Position numbers and translations under genes: made by a program. From the NCBI GenBank assembly GCA_004562395.1, contig SFQY01000043.1, positions 1 through 21,238 of the forward strand: a DNA stretch of 21,238 nt, given 5' to 3'. Source of the stretch: a bacterium (GTDB lineage Bacteria > Bacillota > Clostridia > Oscillospirales > Oscillospiraceae). Numbering within the stretch: the first letter of the stretch is position 1; each line of letters begins with the position of its first letter. The notes beneath the pieces are model-generated. The model did no database searches and had not been told where the DNA came from. It saw only the letters and a program-made list of their open reading frames with translations. This document shows positions 6,837 through 14,237 of the stretch, in pieces.

Positions 6837-7328
6837 ATGATGGCTTTTATCTATTACGCGCTGTTTGCCCTTGCCGTGGCGGCGGGGGATCAGGTGGTGA
6901 AGCACCTGGTGGTGGCGAACATCCCCCTGGCCGGGGAGGTGCCCTTCCTGCCGGGGCTGCTGCGGCTGACCTATGTCCGCAACACCGGGGCCGCCTTCTC
7001 CTCCTTTGAGGGGCAGCAGTGGCTCTTCGCCCTGATTTTTCTGATCTTCACCGGGCTGGTGGTCTGGGAATTCTTCAAAAAGCCCCTGGGCTTTACGCCC
7101 CTGGAGCGGTGGTGTATCGCGGCCATCTACGGCGGCGGTCTGGGGAACATGATCGACCGGGTGCGGCTGGGGTACGTGGTGGACATGATCGAGACGACCT
7201 TTATGGAGTTTCCCGTGTTCAATGTGGCCGACTGCTTCATCACCTGCGGCTGCGCGGTGCTGATGGTCCACCTGGTTCTGTGGAACAAGAACTTCTGGAA
7301 GGACGGGAAACATGATCCTCATTGCTGA
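6837..7328 (+). CDS. lspA: Lipoprotein signal peptidase (signal peptidase II)
   Basis: The 163-residue polytopic membrane protein cleaves signal peptides of prolipoproteins after lipid attachment. The family signatures are present in order: GDQVVKHLV (17-25), YVRNTGAAFS (46-55), GGGLGNMIDR with catalytic D107, and FNVADCF with catalytic D132. Four hydrophobic segments fit the family. ATG 6837 follows GGAGG with 5-nt spacing; the adjacent ATG at 6840 is equally possible, while the TTG at 6825 would lie within the ribosome site. The gene overlaps rluD by 17 nt, so the two are translationally linked, a pairing often seen in Firmicutes. The likely promoter is the distant one at 6307-6336. Confidence 0.95.
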   Translation: MMAFIYYALFALAVAAGDQVVKHLVVANIPLAGEVPFLPGLLRLTYVRNTGAAFSSFEGQQWLFALIFLIFTGLVVWEFFKKPLGFTPLERWCIAAIYGGGLGNMIDRVRLGYVVDMIETTFMEFPVFNVADCFITCGCAVLMVHLVLWNKNFWKDGKHDPHC

Positions 7329-8217
7329 CACCCAGGGGGAGCGGCTGGACGCCTTCCTGGCCCGGCAGGGCGAAAACCTCAGCCGCAGCGCCGCCCAGAA
7401 GCTCATCGAGGAGGGCCGGGTCACCCGCAACGGCGCCCCCGCCAAAAAGAACGACCGGCTCACCCCCGGGGACCGGGTGGAGTACACCCTCCCGGAGGTT
7501 CATCCCGTGGACATCGCCCCCACCGAAATGGCCCTGGACATCGTCTACGAGGATGAGGACCTGCTGGTGATCAACAAGCCCAAGGGTCTGGTGGTCCACC
7601 CCGCCGCGGGCCACGCCGACGACACCCTGGTCAACGGCCTGCTCTACGCCCTGGGGGACTCTTTGAGCGGCATCAACGGAGAGCTGCGTCCGGGGATCGT
7701 CCACCGGATCGACAAGGACACCTCCGGACTGCTGGCTGTGGCCAAAAATGACTTCGCCCACGCCATGCTGGCCTCCCAGCTGAAGGACCACACCATGGCC
7801 CGGACCTATGAGGCCGTGGTCTGCGGGGTGCTGAAGGAGGATCATGGCACCGTGGACGCCCCCATCGGCCGGCACCCCACGGACCGGAAGAAAATGTGCG
7901 TCACCCAGAGAAATTCCAAGCCCGCCGTCACCCACTGGGAGGTCATCCGGCGCTACCGGGGCTACACCCACATCCGCTGCCGCCTGGAAACGGGCCGGAC
8001 CCACCAGATCCGGGTCCACATGGCCTACATCGGCCACCCCATCCTGGGGGACACGGTCTACGGCCACAAAAAGCCCGAGCTGGGCCAGTCCAGCCAGTGC
8101 CTCCACGCGGGAGCCCTGTGCTTCCGCCACCCCAGAGACGGCCGCCCCGTAATGGTCTTCGCCCAACTCCCGGACTACTTCCGCCAGGTGCTGGAGAAGC
8201 TGGAGAAGATGGGCTAA
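7312..8217 (+). CDS. RluA/RluD-family 23S rRNA pseudouridine synthase
   Basis: The 301-residue enzyme isomerises uridine to pseudouridine in RNA. Residues 1 to about 65 form an S4 RNA-binding domain (RLDAFLARQ, SRSAAQKLIEEGRV). The catalytic domain follows with INKPKGLVVHP (87-97), the active-site motif HRIDKDTSG (131-139, nucleophile D134) and the later RTHQIRVH motif. The S4-plus-catalytic arrangement and length fit RluD, which modifies helix 69 of 23S rRNA, but paralogues with other targets share this layout, so no symbol is given. ATG 7312 lies inside the end of lspA, with a GGAAGGA box upstream. It is probably the last gene of the lspA transcript; no classical terminator follows, only the E4 repeat. 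Confidence 0.92.
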   Translation: MILIADTQGERLDAFLARQGENLSRSAAQKLIEEGRVTRNGAPAKKNDRLTPGDRVEYTLPEVHPVDIAPTEMALDIVYEDEDLLVINKPKGLVVHPAAGHADDTLVNGLLYALGDSLSGINGELRPGIVHRIDKDTSGLLAVAKNDFAHAMLASQLKDHTMARTYEAVVCGVLKEDHGTVDAPIGRHPTDRKKMCVTQRNSKPAVTHWEVIRRYRGYTHIRCRLETGRTHQIRVHMAYIGHPILGDTVYGHKKPELGQSSQCLHAGALCFRHPRDGRPVMVFAQLPDYFRQVLEKLEKMG

Positions 8218-8247
8218 AAGGCGTGACATGCCCCCTCCCCCGCGTAG

Positions 8248-8655
8248 GGAGATATGAGATATCAGATATAAGATGTGGTATCCCCTCCGGGGATGAATTT
8301 GAAAATTGTGATTATCGGTTTTCCTCAGCAGCCCGATAAATTGGAATTTGTAGGGGTGCGCCGCACCATACCTTCCCCCGGGGGGAAGGTGCTTAAGTAG
8401 CGCACACTGGGGCGGATGAGGAACGGCGATATGTTCCAAATTTGTATGCACTTCGTGAAAAAGGTACATTGGAAAAGTCTGTACCGTTTGAATTGACCGC
8501 ATTGCGAATGGTAAGGTGTCGCCATTCCTCATCCACCGCTTCGCGGTCCCCCTTCCCCCCGGGGGAAGGGAGGAAAACCGATCAAAACATTGAAAAACAT
8601 CCCTGAAGGGGATACCACATCTTATCTCTCATATCTTCCATCTTATATCTCTATT
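8248..8655. repeat. Complete composite fold-back repeat (copy E4, reference copy)
   Basis: This is the clearest full unit. The left arm (8248-8293) has four 7-bp steps ending aagatgtgg and the hairpin tatcccctccgggga. The inner arm agcagcccgataaattggaa, the palindrome CCTTCCCCCGGGGGGAAGG (about 8371-8389) and a variant hairpin arm gcttaagtagcgcacactgg follow. Next come the A central module (about 8413-8530, with GGTAC...GTACC inside), the DNA for ccgcttcgcgg, the second palindrome and the right arm (8594-8655). The two halves are imperfect reverse complements, so the whole unit could extrude as a cruciform or fold as one long RNA hairpin. Confidence 0.9.
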
Positions 8656-8687
8656 CCTGCCCCGGGGCCAGACAGAAAGGATTCATT

Positions 8688-9536
8688 ATGGGACTTTTTT
8701 CGGATGTTTTACTGACCGTGGACTATGACCGGACGCTGACGGCGCCGGATTCTTCCATTCCGGAGCGGAATCTGGCGGCCATCCGGTATTTTATGGACAA
8801 CGGCGGGGCCTTCACCGTCAACACCGGCCGAAGCGTCCCCATGACCCGGGTGTTCCGGGACATTGTGCCGGTGAACGCGCCGCTGCTTCTGTACAACGGC
8901 TCCGCCGCCTACGACCCCCGGGAAAACCGGGTCAGCTTCTGCCATGAGATCCCCATGGACCTGTGGCAGACCGTGGCGGAGTGCCAGCGGCGGTTCCCCG
9001 ACCTGACGGTGGAGGTCCAGGGCATCGACGCCCACTACCGCTTCTCCGAAAACCCCGCCTGGGACGCCTTCAGCGAGAACAACCGCTGCGCCCACGCCCT
9101 GGCCCGGCCGGGCGACAACCTGGGGCCCTTCCTGAAGTTTACCTTCTACGGCCGTTTTGAGGACATCACCGTCAACAGCTTCTTTCACGGGGACCCCCGG
9201 GAGATCCGCCGGATGGATGAGGCCCAGCAGGAGCTTGTGCGTCTTTGGGGGGACCGGCTGGAGGTCTTCCGGGCCGCCCCCCGGATCATCGACGTCCACG
9301 CCAAGGGCGTCTCCAAGATCCGCTGCGCCCGGGAGCTGCAGCAGCGGCTGGGCCGGAAGATCCTGGTCTGCGCCGGAGACGCCGACAACGACCTGCCCAT
9401 GCTCCTGGGGGCCGACTACGCCTACGCCCCCGCCGACGGCGCCGTGGCGGACCGGTTCGAAAACGTCTGCCCCTGCGCCGAAGGGGCCGTGGCCGAGGTC
9501 ATTGCCAAAAAAATTCCGGCCATTTTGGAAAAATAG
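8688..9536 (+). CDS. Cof-type HAD-IIB hydrolase (sugar-phosphate-type phosphatase)
   Basis: The 282-residue protein belongs to the haloacid dehalogenase superfamily, subgroup IIB, whose members dephosphorylate sugar phosphates, nucleotides or flavin-type substrates. Motif I is TVDYDRTLT with nucleophile D12 and acid/base D14; motif II is the Thr/Ser of VNTGR (44-48); motif III lysine lies in KGVSK (206-210); motif IV is GDADNDLPM (230-238). The C2-type cap lies between. The usual DLDGT is DYDRT here. ATG 8688 has AAAGGA 6 nt upstream. It begins shortly after element E4, and no separate promoter was seen, so read-through from rluD is possible. Substrate cannot be assigned. Confidence 0.88.
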   Translation: MGLFSDVLLTVDYDRTLTAPDSSIPERNLAAIRYFMDNGGAFTVNTGRSVPMTRVFRDIVPVNAPLLLYNGSAAYDPRENRVSFCHEIPMDLWQTVAECQRRFPDLTVEVQGIDAHYRFSENPAWDAFSENNRCAHALARPGDNLGPFLKFTFYGRFEDITVNSFFHGDPREIRRMDEAQQELVRLWGDRLEVFRAAPRIIDVHAKGVSKIRCARELQQRLGRKILVCAGDADNDLPMLLGADYAYAPADGAVADRFENVCPCAEGAVAEVIAKKIPAILEK

Positions 9537-9537
9537 C

Positions 9538-9566
9538 TTGACACAAGGGCGGTTTCATGATAAAAT
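9538..9566 (+). promoter_or_regulatory. Promoter of the tRNA cluster
   Basis: TTGACA (9538-9543), a 17-nt spacer and TAAAAT (9561-9566) are close to the sigma-A consensus. The -35 box begins one nucleotide after the HAD stop codon, and the tRNA-Gly 5' end lies about 31 nt after the -10 box. Confidence 0.85.
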
Positions 9567-9597
9567 TCTAGGGCTGTAATAGCCAGGCGATAGGCGT

Positions 9598-9671
9598 GCG
9601 GGTGTAGTTCAATGGTAGAACACCAGCCTTCCAAGCTGGATACGCGGGTCCGATTCCCGTCACCCGCTCCA
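9598..9671 (+). tRNA. tRNA-Gly (anticodon TCC)
   Basis: The acceptor arm GCGGGTG pairs with CACCCGC (9661-9667), followed by T73 and an encoded CCA. The anticodon stem CCAGC/GCTGG encloses CTTCCAA, giving anticodon TCC (reads GGA and other GGN codons). The T-arm contains GGTCCGATTCC. It is first of three tRNAs under a strong promoter. Confidence 0.96.
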
Positions 9672-9678
9672 TTTAAAT

Positions 9679-9755
9679 GCGCCAGTAGCTCAGCTGGATA
9701 GAGCAACTGCCTTCTAAGCAGTAGGTCGGGGGTTCGAGTCCCTCCTGGCGTGCCA
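9679..9755 (+). tRNA. tRNA-Arg (anticodon TCT)
   Basis: The acceptor GCGCCAG pairs with CTGGCGT (9745-9751), including a G1-T72 wobble, then G73 and an encoded CCA. The stem ACTGC/GCAGT encloses CTTCTAA, giving anticodon TCT for AGA/AGG codons. It lies only 7 nt after tRNA-Gly, so the two are processed from one transcript. Confidence 0.96.
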
Positions 9756-9756
9756 G

Positions 9757-9889
9757 TACTGCCTTCGGCAGTAGGTAATAAGTAATAGAGAATAGTGAAT
9801 AAGTAAAGTGTCGGCGAAGCCGACTGATTCAAAATGTGCCGAAGGCACACAACACTTCTTCACTTTTCACTGTTACTTCTAACTTCAAA
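9757..9889. repeat. Second-type heptad fold-back in the tRNA spacer
   Basis: Between tRNA-Arg and tRNA-His lies an AT-rich imperfect inverted repeat. The left arm (about 9771-9812) reads as 7-bp steps such as aagtaat, agagaat, agtgaat, aagtaaa; the right arm (about 9850-9889) is related in reverse complement (agtgaaa, agtgaag). Three short hairpins with three-base loops accompany it: TACTGCC-TTC-GGCAGTA (about 9756-9772), GTCGGC-GAA-GCCGAC and TGTGCC-GAA-GGCACA. No coding potential is seen. Confidence 0.7.
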
Positions 9890-9892
9890 TAT

Positions 9893-9970
9893 GGTGGATA
9901 TGGCCTAGTTGGCTAAGGCGTCAGATTGTGGCTCTGAAGATCGTGGGTTCGAGTCCCATTATCCACCCCA
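9893..9970 (+). tRNA. tRNA-His (anticodon GTG)
   Basis: The acceptor GTGGATA (9894-9900) pairs with TATCCAC (9960-9966). The histidine-specific extra G at 9893 can pair with C73 at 9967, and CCA is encoded at 9968-9970. The stem TCAGA/TCTGA encloses TTGTGGC, anticodon GTG. A strong terminator begins immediately after it. Confidence 0.96.
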
Positions 9971-9971
9971 T

Positions 9972-10006
9972 AAAAAAAGAAGCACCCTGTGGGTGCTTCT
10001 TTTTTA
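9972..10006 (+). terminator. Intrinsic terminator of the tRNA cluster
   Basis: GAAGCACCC (9979-9987), loop TGT and GGGTGCTTC (9991-9999) are followed by six T. An A-run before the stem extends pairing, so it could also act on the opposite strand. Stem and T-run are near ideal. Confidence 0.92.
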
Positions 10007-10014
10007 TGGAATGA

Positions 10015-10149
10015 ATAATGGGACTCGAAAGCCCGGCCCCGGCGAAGCCGGGGTGAAAAACATGCCGGTGGCATGTTTTTCAGGGCGTGGGAGAGTCCAT
10101 GGGTTTCTGAACGCGGTCCGTAAGGACCGTGGGCAGAAACCCATTTTTT
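10015..10149. other. Inverted tRNA-His fragment and hairpin cluster
   Basis: The segment 10015-10029 is the exact reverse complement of 15 nt of the tRNA-His T-arm/acceptor (9948-9962). Three further hairpins follow: CCCCGGC-GAA-GCCGGGG (10037-10053); AAAAACATGCC-GGT-GGCATGTTTTT (10056-10080); and a long one, ATGGGTTTCTG...CAGAAACCCAT (10099-10144), with inner CGGTCC-GTAA-GGACCG, then a T-run to 10149. The last two look like terminators. The cluster separates the convergent tRNA and mrdA transcripts. Open frames here are tRNA-derived artefacts. Confidence 0.7.
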
Positions 10150-10194
10150 ATCGGGCGTCGGTTTTTCCACGCACCCCTACGCGATAAACGAGCA

Positions 10195-10550
10195 TTTTGC
10201 ATTTTGTGCTTATCGGCTTTGCACAGCAGCCCGATAAGCAGGTGTTTGTAAGGATGAGTGTCGCGCAATGCCTTCCCCCGGGGGGAAGGTGCCCCAGTGC
10301 GCACACTGGGGCGGATGAGGAACGGCGATATGTTCCGAATCTGTATGCATTTCGTTAAAAAGGTACATTCCCTTCCCCCCGGGGGAAGGTATGGTGCAGC
10401 GCACCCCTACAAATCCCAATTTTCAAATTCATCCCCGGAGGGGATACCACATCTTATATCTCATATCTGATATCTCATATCTCCCTTGCGGGGGCGCCTC
10501 CGGCGACGGGCGACCGCGAGGGTCGCCCCTGATATCTCCTATCTCCACGG
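10195..10550. repeat. Composite fold-back repeat lacking the left terminal arm (copy E5)
   Basis: The element starts at the inner arm (about 10205-10262, agcagcccgataagcaggtg). It keeps the palindrome, CCCCAGTG/CACTGGGG and the first part of the A module, then jumps from ggtacatt (about 10369) straight to the second palindrome, an internal deletion of over 100 bp. The right arm (10428-10483) has five 7-bp steps. A small insertion of GC-rich hairpins (gggcgaccgcgagggtcgccc) separates a final gatatctcctatctccac (10531-10548). It ends 3 nt before the mrdA stop codon. Confidence 0.8.
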
Positions 10551-10551
10551 C

Positions 10552-12729
10552 TCACCCCGCCTGGTTTTCGAAGGCGGTGACCTCGCTGGCGGCGTCCATT
10601 TCGTAGTAGGCCAGCAGGATCTGCTCAGCCACCGGGGCCAGCCAGGAGCCGTGGGCCACCTTCTCGCCGTAGAGGGCCACCGCCACGTCCGGCTCGGTGT
10701 CCTCCGCCCGGCGGGCGAAGCAGATGAAGGCGCCGTGGTCGGAGCCGCCGGAGGAGTGCTGGGCGGTGCCGGTCTTGGCGTAGACGATGACCTCGTCCTT
10801 CATGGGCCAAACGCCGTCGGCGTCGGCATACTGGTCGGCCCAGCCGCCGAAGTACTTGGTGGCGGTGCCGCCGGGGTAGGTGATGACCTCCCGCATACCC
10901 TGCATATAGGTATCGACGGTGGTGGACTGCATTTCCAGCTGGTTGACCACCTGGGGCTGGTTCTCATAGATCAGGTTCCGGTAGTCCGAGGACACCACCC
11001 GGCTCAGGAAGGTGGCCTTCATCCGGGTGCCCTTGTTGGCCAGGGTGGAGGCGTAGACCGCCAGCTGCATGGGGGTGAAGCGGTTTTCGGCCTGGCCGAT
11101 GGCGCCCAGAACACGGTCGCCTGCGGAGAAGTTGCCGTTGATGCCGGAGCCGTAGACCTCCCGCTTGCGCTCCTCCGTGTTGCGGTAGCCGGTTTTCTCC
11201 ACCAGCTCGATGCCGGTGGGCTCACCCAGGCCCAGGGCCTGGGCGGTCTCGGCCACCATCTGCCAGGTGCAGCGGTAGCCCAGCTCGTAGAAGAAGTAGT
11301 TGCAGGAGTAGCACAGGGCCTTGGCTCCGTCGATGGTGCCGTGGGTGGCGTGGTTGGAGGTCCACAGCAGGCAGGTAGGCGAGAAGCCCTCCAGTCGGGT
11401 GTAGACGCCCTCGTCGGTGATCTCCTCGCCGGGGGTCAGCAGGATCTGGCCGTCCTTGTTCCGGTTCTCCATGGCGGTGATGAGGGTACACATCTTGAAG
11501 GTGGAGCCGGGGGCGTAGGCCGCGCCGAAGGCCCGGTTGAAGAAGGGCTTCAGGGGATCCGCCTCAATGTCGGCCCAGTCCTCGTACATGGTGGACAGGT
11601 CATAGGTGGGATAGCTGGCGCAGGCCAGAATGGAGCCGGTCTTGCACTCCATGACGATCACCGCGGCGCCCTCGGCGTCCAGGCCGTCGCCCTTATCGGA
11701 GGTATTCTGCTCCGGGTCGGTGATGGACTTCATGACCTTGGCCAGGGCGTCCTCGGCCACCTGCTGGATGGTGATGTCGATGGTGGTCTCCACGTTGTTG
11801 CCCGCGATGGGCTCCTTGACGATGGGGTTGCCGTTCTCGTCCTTGTCCTTGGCGTAGTACTGCTTGATGATGGCGCCGTCACGGCTGACCACGTCCACGC
11901 GGGTGCCGTCGATGCCGTGGAGGTACTCTTCAAAGGCCTGCTCGAAGCCGGACTGGCCCACCAGGGCGTCCATGGAGTAGTCCTGCTTTTTAAATTCCTC
12001 CCACTGGTCGCCGTTCATGCCGCCCAGATACCCCAGAATGTGGGCGCCGTACTTGGTGTGATACTCCCGGACGGTGGAGGATTCCACCATCAGGCCCGGA
12101 GTGTTCAGCTCCAGCAGCGCCGACAGATGCTCGTCGGACACGTCCTCCAGGAAGGTGTAGGTGGGCAGGTTGGTGATGCCCCGGAGGTCAAACTCGTACC
12201 GGAAGCCGATGACGGCCCGGGCGTCCTCGTCGGACCATTCCTCCGGCAGCTTGTAGCGCTCCCGCATTTTCTCCACCAGCAGCGGGGCGGTGATGTCCGA
12301 GTCCCAGCCGCAGTCCACCATGAACAGCTGGAAGTTGTTCTGCCAGGAGCTGTTGAACTCCGTCAGGGTGTAGACGAAGGGCCGGGTCCGGGACACGGGG
12401 AAGTGGTCGTTGTAGCTGATGCCCAGCTCCTTGCACTTCTGGACCAGCCGGTACAGGGCCTCGTTGCGCTGCTCGTAGGACTTGATAACATAGTGGTTGA
12501 ACACCAGATCGTAGGAGGCCCGGTTGCCCACCAGCACGTTGCCGTTCCGGTCCAGGATATCCCCCCGGGCGGCCCGGACGGTGGTCAGGGTGGTGTAGGT
12601 CTGGGTGTTGTCGGTGTTGCCGTCGGTTTCGATGATCTGCAGGACAAAGAGCTTGCCCGCGAACAGCACCAGAATGAAACCGAACAGCACCAGCAGCAAA
12701 ATCGCCCGAAAGCGGCTTATTCTTTCCAT
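10552..12729 (-). CDS. mrdA: Penicillin-binding protein 2 (elongasome transpeptidase)
   Basis: The 725-residue class B PBP cross-links peptidoglycan during cell elongation. A single N-terminal membrane anchor (about 9-30) is followed by the dimerisation/pedestal domain (RGDILDRNGNVLV at 55-67). The transpeptidase domain carries the three penicilloyl-serine motifs: S409-T-F-K412, S475-C-N477 and K652-T-G654. Gly-Ser-Asp-His-rich residues after KTG match PBP2. ATG 12729 has GGAGG 6 nt upstream and overlaps the end of mreD by 13 nt, so translation is coupled. It is the last gene of maf-mreC-mreD-mrdA. The repeat E5 ends next to its stop codon. Confidence 0.94.
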   Translation of the reverse strand: MERISRFRAILLLVLFGFILVLFAGKLFVLQIIETDGNTDNTQTYTTLTTVRAARGDILDRNGNVLVGNRASYDLVFNHYVIKSYEQRNEALYRLVQKCKELGISYNDHFPVSRTRPFVYTLTEFNSSWQNNFQLFMVDCGWDSDITAPLLVEKMRERYKLPEEWSDEDARAVIGFRYEFDLRGITNLPTYTFLEDVSDEHLSALLELNTPGLMVESSTVREYHTKYGAHILGYLGGMNGDQWEEFKKQDYSMDALVGQSGFEQAFEEYLHGIDGTRVDVVSRDGAIIKQYYAKDKDENGNPIVKEPIAGNNVETTIDITIQQVAEDALAKVMKSITDPEQNTSDKGDGLDAEGAAVIVMECKTGSILACASYPTYDLSTMYEDWADIEADPLKPFFNRAFGAAYAPGSTFKMCTLITAMENRNKDGQILLTPGEEITDEGVYTRLEGFSPTCLLWTSNHATHGTIDGAKALCYSCNYFFYELGYRCTWQMVAETAQALGLGEPTGIELVEKTGYRNTEERKREVYGSGINGNFSAGDRVLGAIGQAENRFTPMQLAVYASTLANKGTRMKATFLSRVVSSDYRNLIYENQPQVVNQLEMQSTTVDTYMQGMREVITYPGGTATKYFGGWADQYADADGVWPMKDEVIVYAKTGTAQHSSGGSDHGAFICFARRAEDTEPDVAVALYGEKVAHGSWLAPVAEQILLAYYEMDAASEVTAFENQAG

Positions 12730-13310
12730 GTATTTCCTCCAATCAGGCCGATCTTACAGATCAGTGGGTAAAGCGGGATCATCAGAAGAACGGTGTAGAC
12801 CCCGGTGAGGGCGAAGGAGCCGATCCGGTCCCAGCGGGTCAGGCCCAGAAAGAGCCCCACGGCGTAAAGGCCCAGCTCATAGGCCATCTGGGCAGCCCCG
12901 GCGCAGAGCACGATGGAGCCCCGGCTGCGGCTGAGGTACATCTGCCGGAAGATCACCGCGGCCACCCCGAAGAAGGTCATCAGGCCGATGGAATAGGCCC
13001 CGGGGGCGGAGCCGGAGAAAAAGTACAGCGTGGAGGTGATGAGCAGGAACAGACTGCCCACCTCGGTGCCCTCGATGACGGCGATGAGCAGGATCGCGCA
13101 CACCGTCAGGTCGGTGGTGGCCCCCAGCAGCCGCACCCGGCTCATGATCACGTCCTGGACCACCAGGGCCAGCAGGATGGTCAGGATATACAGCCCCCAT
13201 TTCAGCAGCCGCAGCTGCTGCAGCCGGGTCAGCCGGAGGGTCTTGAAGGCGGTGGCGGACCGGGGATCCGGCTTGAATTCCGAATCGATTTTTCTTCTGC
13301 GTTTTGCCAT
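12717..13310 (-). CDS. mreD: Rod-shape-determining protein MreD
   Basis: This 197-residue membrane protein sits between mreC and the PBP2 gene, the standard place for MreD, an integral membrane part of the elongasome. A basic cytoplasmic N-terminus (MAKRRRKI) and about 35 polar residues precede five or six hydrophobic segments (from about residue 37 to 190). MreD sequences are weakly conserved, so context contributes much of the call. ATG 13310 follows AAGGAG with 5-nt spacing and lies 9 nt after the mreC stop codon. Confidence 0.9.
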   Translation of the reverse strand: MAKRRRKIDSEFKPDPRSATAFKTLRLTRLQQLRLLKWGLYILTILLALVVQDVIMSRVRLLGATTDLTVCAILLIAVIEGTEVGSLFLLITSTLYFFSGSAPGAYSIGLMTFFGVAAVIFRQMYLSRSRGSIVLCAGAAQMAYELGLYAVGLFLGLTRWDRIGSFALTGVYTVLLMIPLYPLICKIGLIGGNTWKE

Positions 13311-13319
13311 AGCCGCTCC

Positions 13320-14237
13320 TTACCCCGCCGCGGTTTCCGAGGTCTGAGGCTCGGTGGAGGGGGCGGCCTCCGTGGGCTGGGTTTCGGTGGTGGTCTGGGT
13401 AGTGGCGGCCTCGGTGGTGTACTGGGTGATGATGAAGACCTGCTCCAGGGAGCTGATCTCGGCGGCGGGGTCCAGCAGGGCGTACTTGGCCACGCCTGTG
13501 TCCTCAAAGCCCGCGTCCACCACGTAGCCCATGATCAGGCCCCGGGGATACACCGTGGAGCCGGAGGTCACCACCTGGTCCTTGTTGCGGATGATGGCGG
13601 AGGAGGGCAGATAGTTCATCTGAAGCAGGGTATCGCTGCCGCTGACGTAGCCGCCCCGGACCATGCCGTTGTAGCCGGAGGTGGCGATGGTGCCGGAAAT
13701 TTCCAGGGTGGAGTCCAGCACGGTGGTGACCTCGGCGTAGTTGACCCCGGCGGAGGTCACCAGGCCCACCACCTCGCCGTTGGCGGTGATGGCGCACATA
13801 TTCTCCTGGATCCCGGCGGCGGTGCCCCGGTTGATGGTGAAGGTGTTCTCCCAGTCGGTGGAGCTCCAGCCGATGATATAGGCGTCCACCAGCACATAGT
13901 CCTCATGGGTGGCGGTGAGGTCCAGCAGCGCCCGGAGCCGTTCGTTTTCCCGGGAGACGGAGTCAGCCTGACGGGCCACGTCCTCCATCTCGGCGATGCG
14001 CTTTTCCAGCACCTCGTTCTGGGCCTCCAGGGCCTCGTAGCGGAACATGTAGCCGTAGTACTTTTCCGCGGTGGTGGTCAGGGCGGTCCCCGCCGCCCGG
14101 AAGGGGGCCAGGAAGCCCTGGACCACCAGATCCACCGGGGTGGTGTTGGTGATGCCGCTGAGGATGGCCAGGCCCGCCGTCAGCAGGGCGGCAATGACCA
14201 GGATGATCTTCACCCGGGTCGAAAACAGGTTTCTCAT
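13320..14237 (-). CDS. mreC: Rod-shape-determining protein MreC
   Basis: The 305-residue protein has one N-terminal membrane helix (about 8-29), a coiled coil (about 60-105, rich in E, L and A heptads) and the extracytoplasmic beta-barrel region typical of MreC (NRGTAAGIQENM, VVGLV, VYPRGLIMGYV). It scaffolds PBP2 and other elongasome parts outside the membrane. The last 35 or so residues are a Thr/Glu/Ala/Pro-rich low-complexity tail that is unlikely to be folded. ATG 14237 begins MRNLFSTRVK, has GGAGG 7 nt upstream, and overlaps the maf stop as ATGA; a longer frame to 14294 lies inside maf and is rejected. Confidence 0.93.
   Translation of the reverse strand: MRNLFSTRVKIILVIAALLTAGLAILSGITNTTPVDLVVQGFLAPFRAAGTALTTTAEKYYGYMFRYEALEAQNEVLEKRIAEMEDVARQADSVSRENERLRALLDLTATHEDYVLVDAYIIGWSSTDWENTFTINRGTAAGIQENMCAITANGEVVGLVTSAGVNYAEVTTVLDSTLEISGTIATSGYNGMVRGGYVSGSDTLLQMNYLPSSAIIRNKDQVVTSGSTVYPRGLIMGYVVDAGFEDTGVAKYALLDPAAEISSLEQVFIITQYTTEAATTQTTTETQPTEAAPSTEPQTSETAAG

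Noticed and set aside
8248..8655. CRISPR array suggested by many repeats
   Set aside because: The repeats are long, inverted, not regularly spaced by unique spacers, and no cas gene is present.
9909..10187. Open frames across tRNA-His (MAKASDCGSEDRGFESH and the antisense NGTRTHDLQSHN)
   Set aside because: These are well-known artefacts of reading tRNA genes as protein; the tRNA structure is complete.
10486..12771. Very long plus-strand open frame (761 codons) opposite mrdA
   Set aside because: It is the antisense shadow of the PBP2 gene, which has all three catalytic motifs. The translated frame is Gly/Val/His/Leu-rich with no recognisable domain; long antisense frames are common in GC-rich DNA. 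The same holds for plus-strand frames at 1851-3602, 4545-5885 and 15780-17483.
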